The position numbers and the translations under genes were made by a program. A stretch of DNA of 64,000 bases from Actinomycetes bacterium (lineage in GTDB: Bacteria; Actinomycetota; Acidimicrobiia; Acidimicrobiales; RAAP-2): the NCBI GenBank assembly GCA_021810205.1, contig JAJZJC010000002.1, positions 1 through 64,000 on the forward strand, read 5' to 3'. The notes under the pieces are model-generated. The model saw nothing but the letters and a program-made list of their open reading frames with translations. It was not told the origin of the DNA and ran no database searches. This document shows, piece by piece, positions 63,493-64,000 of this stretch (within the stretch, counting starts at the first letter, position 1; each line of letters starts with the position of its first letter).

Positions 63493-64000
63493 TCAGTGCC
63501 GTTTGCACCGCGTCCCACGCCGCTGCCAACGTGCGATCGAGCCGCCCCCATCAGGCGCCCAGGACGCACCACCCACCCGCTGACCGACAAGACCCCCTGG
63601 CGTCAAGACCTTCTGACCGGCAAGAAGGTCCTGGCGGAGCACTGCGGCAGCACGCGGGAACGTCCCGCCAGTCAGTGCCAGTGCCTGGTAGTCCCAAAGC
63701 ATGCACATGACGAGGTGCTCGCTCACCGCCCATCGCAGCATCTGCGAGACGAACCTGGCATCGTCGCCTGCACCCCCGAGCGACGACGGGATCTCGCCCC
63801 ACATGGCGATAGCCATCGGTTTGTGGTGAGCAGCAGCAAAAGAGGCCATCCACGCGGGTCCGAAGCGCTCGTGGAGCACGGTCGACCAGTGCCCGGCTGT
63901 CGATGGGTCATCGGCGACGAAATCGAACGCGTCGGTGCCGACGATGCCGACGGCCTTGTTGCCCGGGTACATAGCGGCCGGGCTCACCGGTGAAGTGCCT
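63493..64000 (-). CDS. Glycoside hydrolase (GH26-like), N-terminus cut by window end
   Basis: The frame is open to the end of the window, so this is only the C-terminal part. It reads YPGNKAVGIVGTDAFDFV, FAAAHHKPMAIAMWGEIPSS and LRWAVSEHLVMCMLWDYQA, a pattern I recognise from TIM-barrel glycanases of the GH26 type, where the Glu in WGE would be the nucleophile. Such an enzyme could trim or release the exported glycan. Export signals, if any, are beyond the window. It lies upstream of, and codirectional with, the GAF/flippase operon. Confidence 0.7.
   Translation of the reverse strand, partial: GTSPVSPAAMYPGNKAVGIVGTDAFDFVADDPSTAGHWSTVLHERFGPAWMASFAAAHHKPMAIAMWGEIPSSLGGAGDDARFVSQMLRWAVSEHLVMCMLWDYQALALTGGTFPRAAAVLRQDLLAGQKVLTPGGLVGQRVGGASWAPDGGGSIARWQRRGTRCKRH

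Overview
The window is very GC-rich, uses many GTG starts and densely overlapping genes, and carries actinobacterial signatures: a WYL regulator, CtaG, the hrcA-dnaJ-rsmE-HIT-phoH-ybeY-corC-era block, CIRCE/HrcA control, a BTAD (SARP-like) regulator, and an Rv1355c-like gene beside an Rv1354c-like GGDEF-EAL gene. I read it as an actinobacterial chromosome, perhaps of the Acidimicrobiia type. The taxonomic guess is inference only. I see no rRNA, tRNA, CRISPR array, phage or insertion sequence.

Bases 1-28,900 are mostly housekeeping. They hold a WYL regulator (cut by the window edge), ctaG, a lipoprotein with an LPG-synthase-type membrane protein, an acyl-CoA carboxylase subunit, moaC, an FmdB-like zinc ribbon under a CIRCE element, tldE/tldD, a hot-dog thioesterase, dxs, a sugar-nucleotidyltransferase and dinG. 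A long minus-strand series follows (lepA, hrcA with its own CIRCE, dnaJ, rsmE, a small HTH gene, HIT, phoH, ybeY, corC, era). rpsT, holA and a folP-like gene end this part.

Bases 28,900-43,000 form a cyclic-di-GMP neighbourhood. A c-di-GMP-I (GEMM-I) riboswitch with a good promoter stands in front of a 40-codon ORF and a perfect 14-bp hairpin. Two sensory GGDEF-type genes lie on the minus strand, then a 1,134-residue AAA/BTAD regulator. Divergent from it is a plus-strand operon: a degenerate-GGDEF protein, a GNAT-E1(ThiF)-nitroreductase protein of the Rv1355c/MoeY type, and an intact GAF-GGDEF-EAL enzyme.

Bases 43,000-64,000 look like an extracellular polysaccharide or glycoconjugate region. 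One minus-strand operon has a GAF gene with an apparent frameshift, a LicD-like protein, GT2, GT4 fused to a methyltransferase-like tail, and a polysaccharide deacetylase. A secreted protein and two paralogous BioF2-type acetyltransferases follow. Then comes a tightly coupled minus-strand operon, in transcription order: GAF/degenerate-GGDEF protein, Wzx-type flippase fused to a degenerate GGDEF domain, holo-ACP synthase in frame with an acyl carrier protein, acyl-CoA dehydrogenase, amino acid:carrier-protein ligase, DUF1839 protein, GH2 mannosidase-like protein, tandem alpha/beta hydrolase and acetyltransferase. A glycoside hydrolase is cut by the window end.

The most striking theme is a set of GGDEF-type domains that have lost the GGDEF catalytic signature but keep the RxxD of the c-di-GMP inhibitory site, one of them fused to a flippase. 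With the riboswitch and the intact GGDEF-EAL enzyme, this suggests (inference) a c-di-GMP-controlled system that makes a carrier-protein-derived, probably aminoacyl-type modification and exports the modified glycan.
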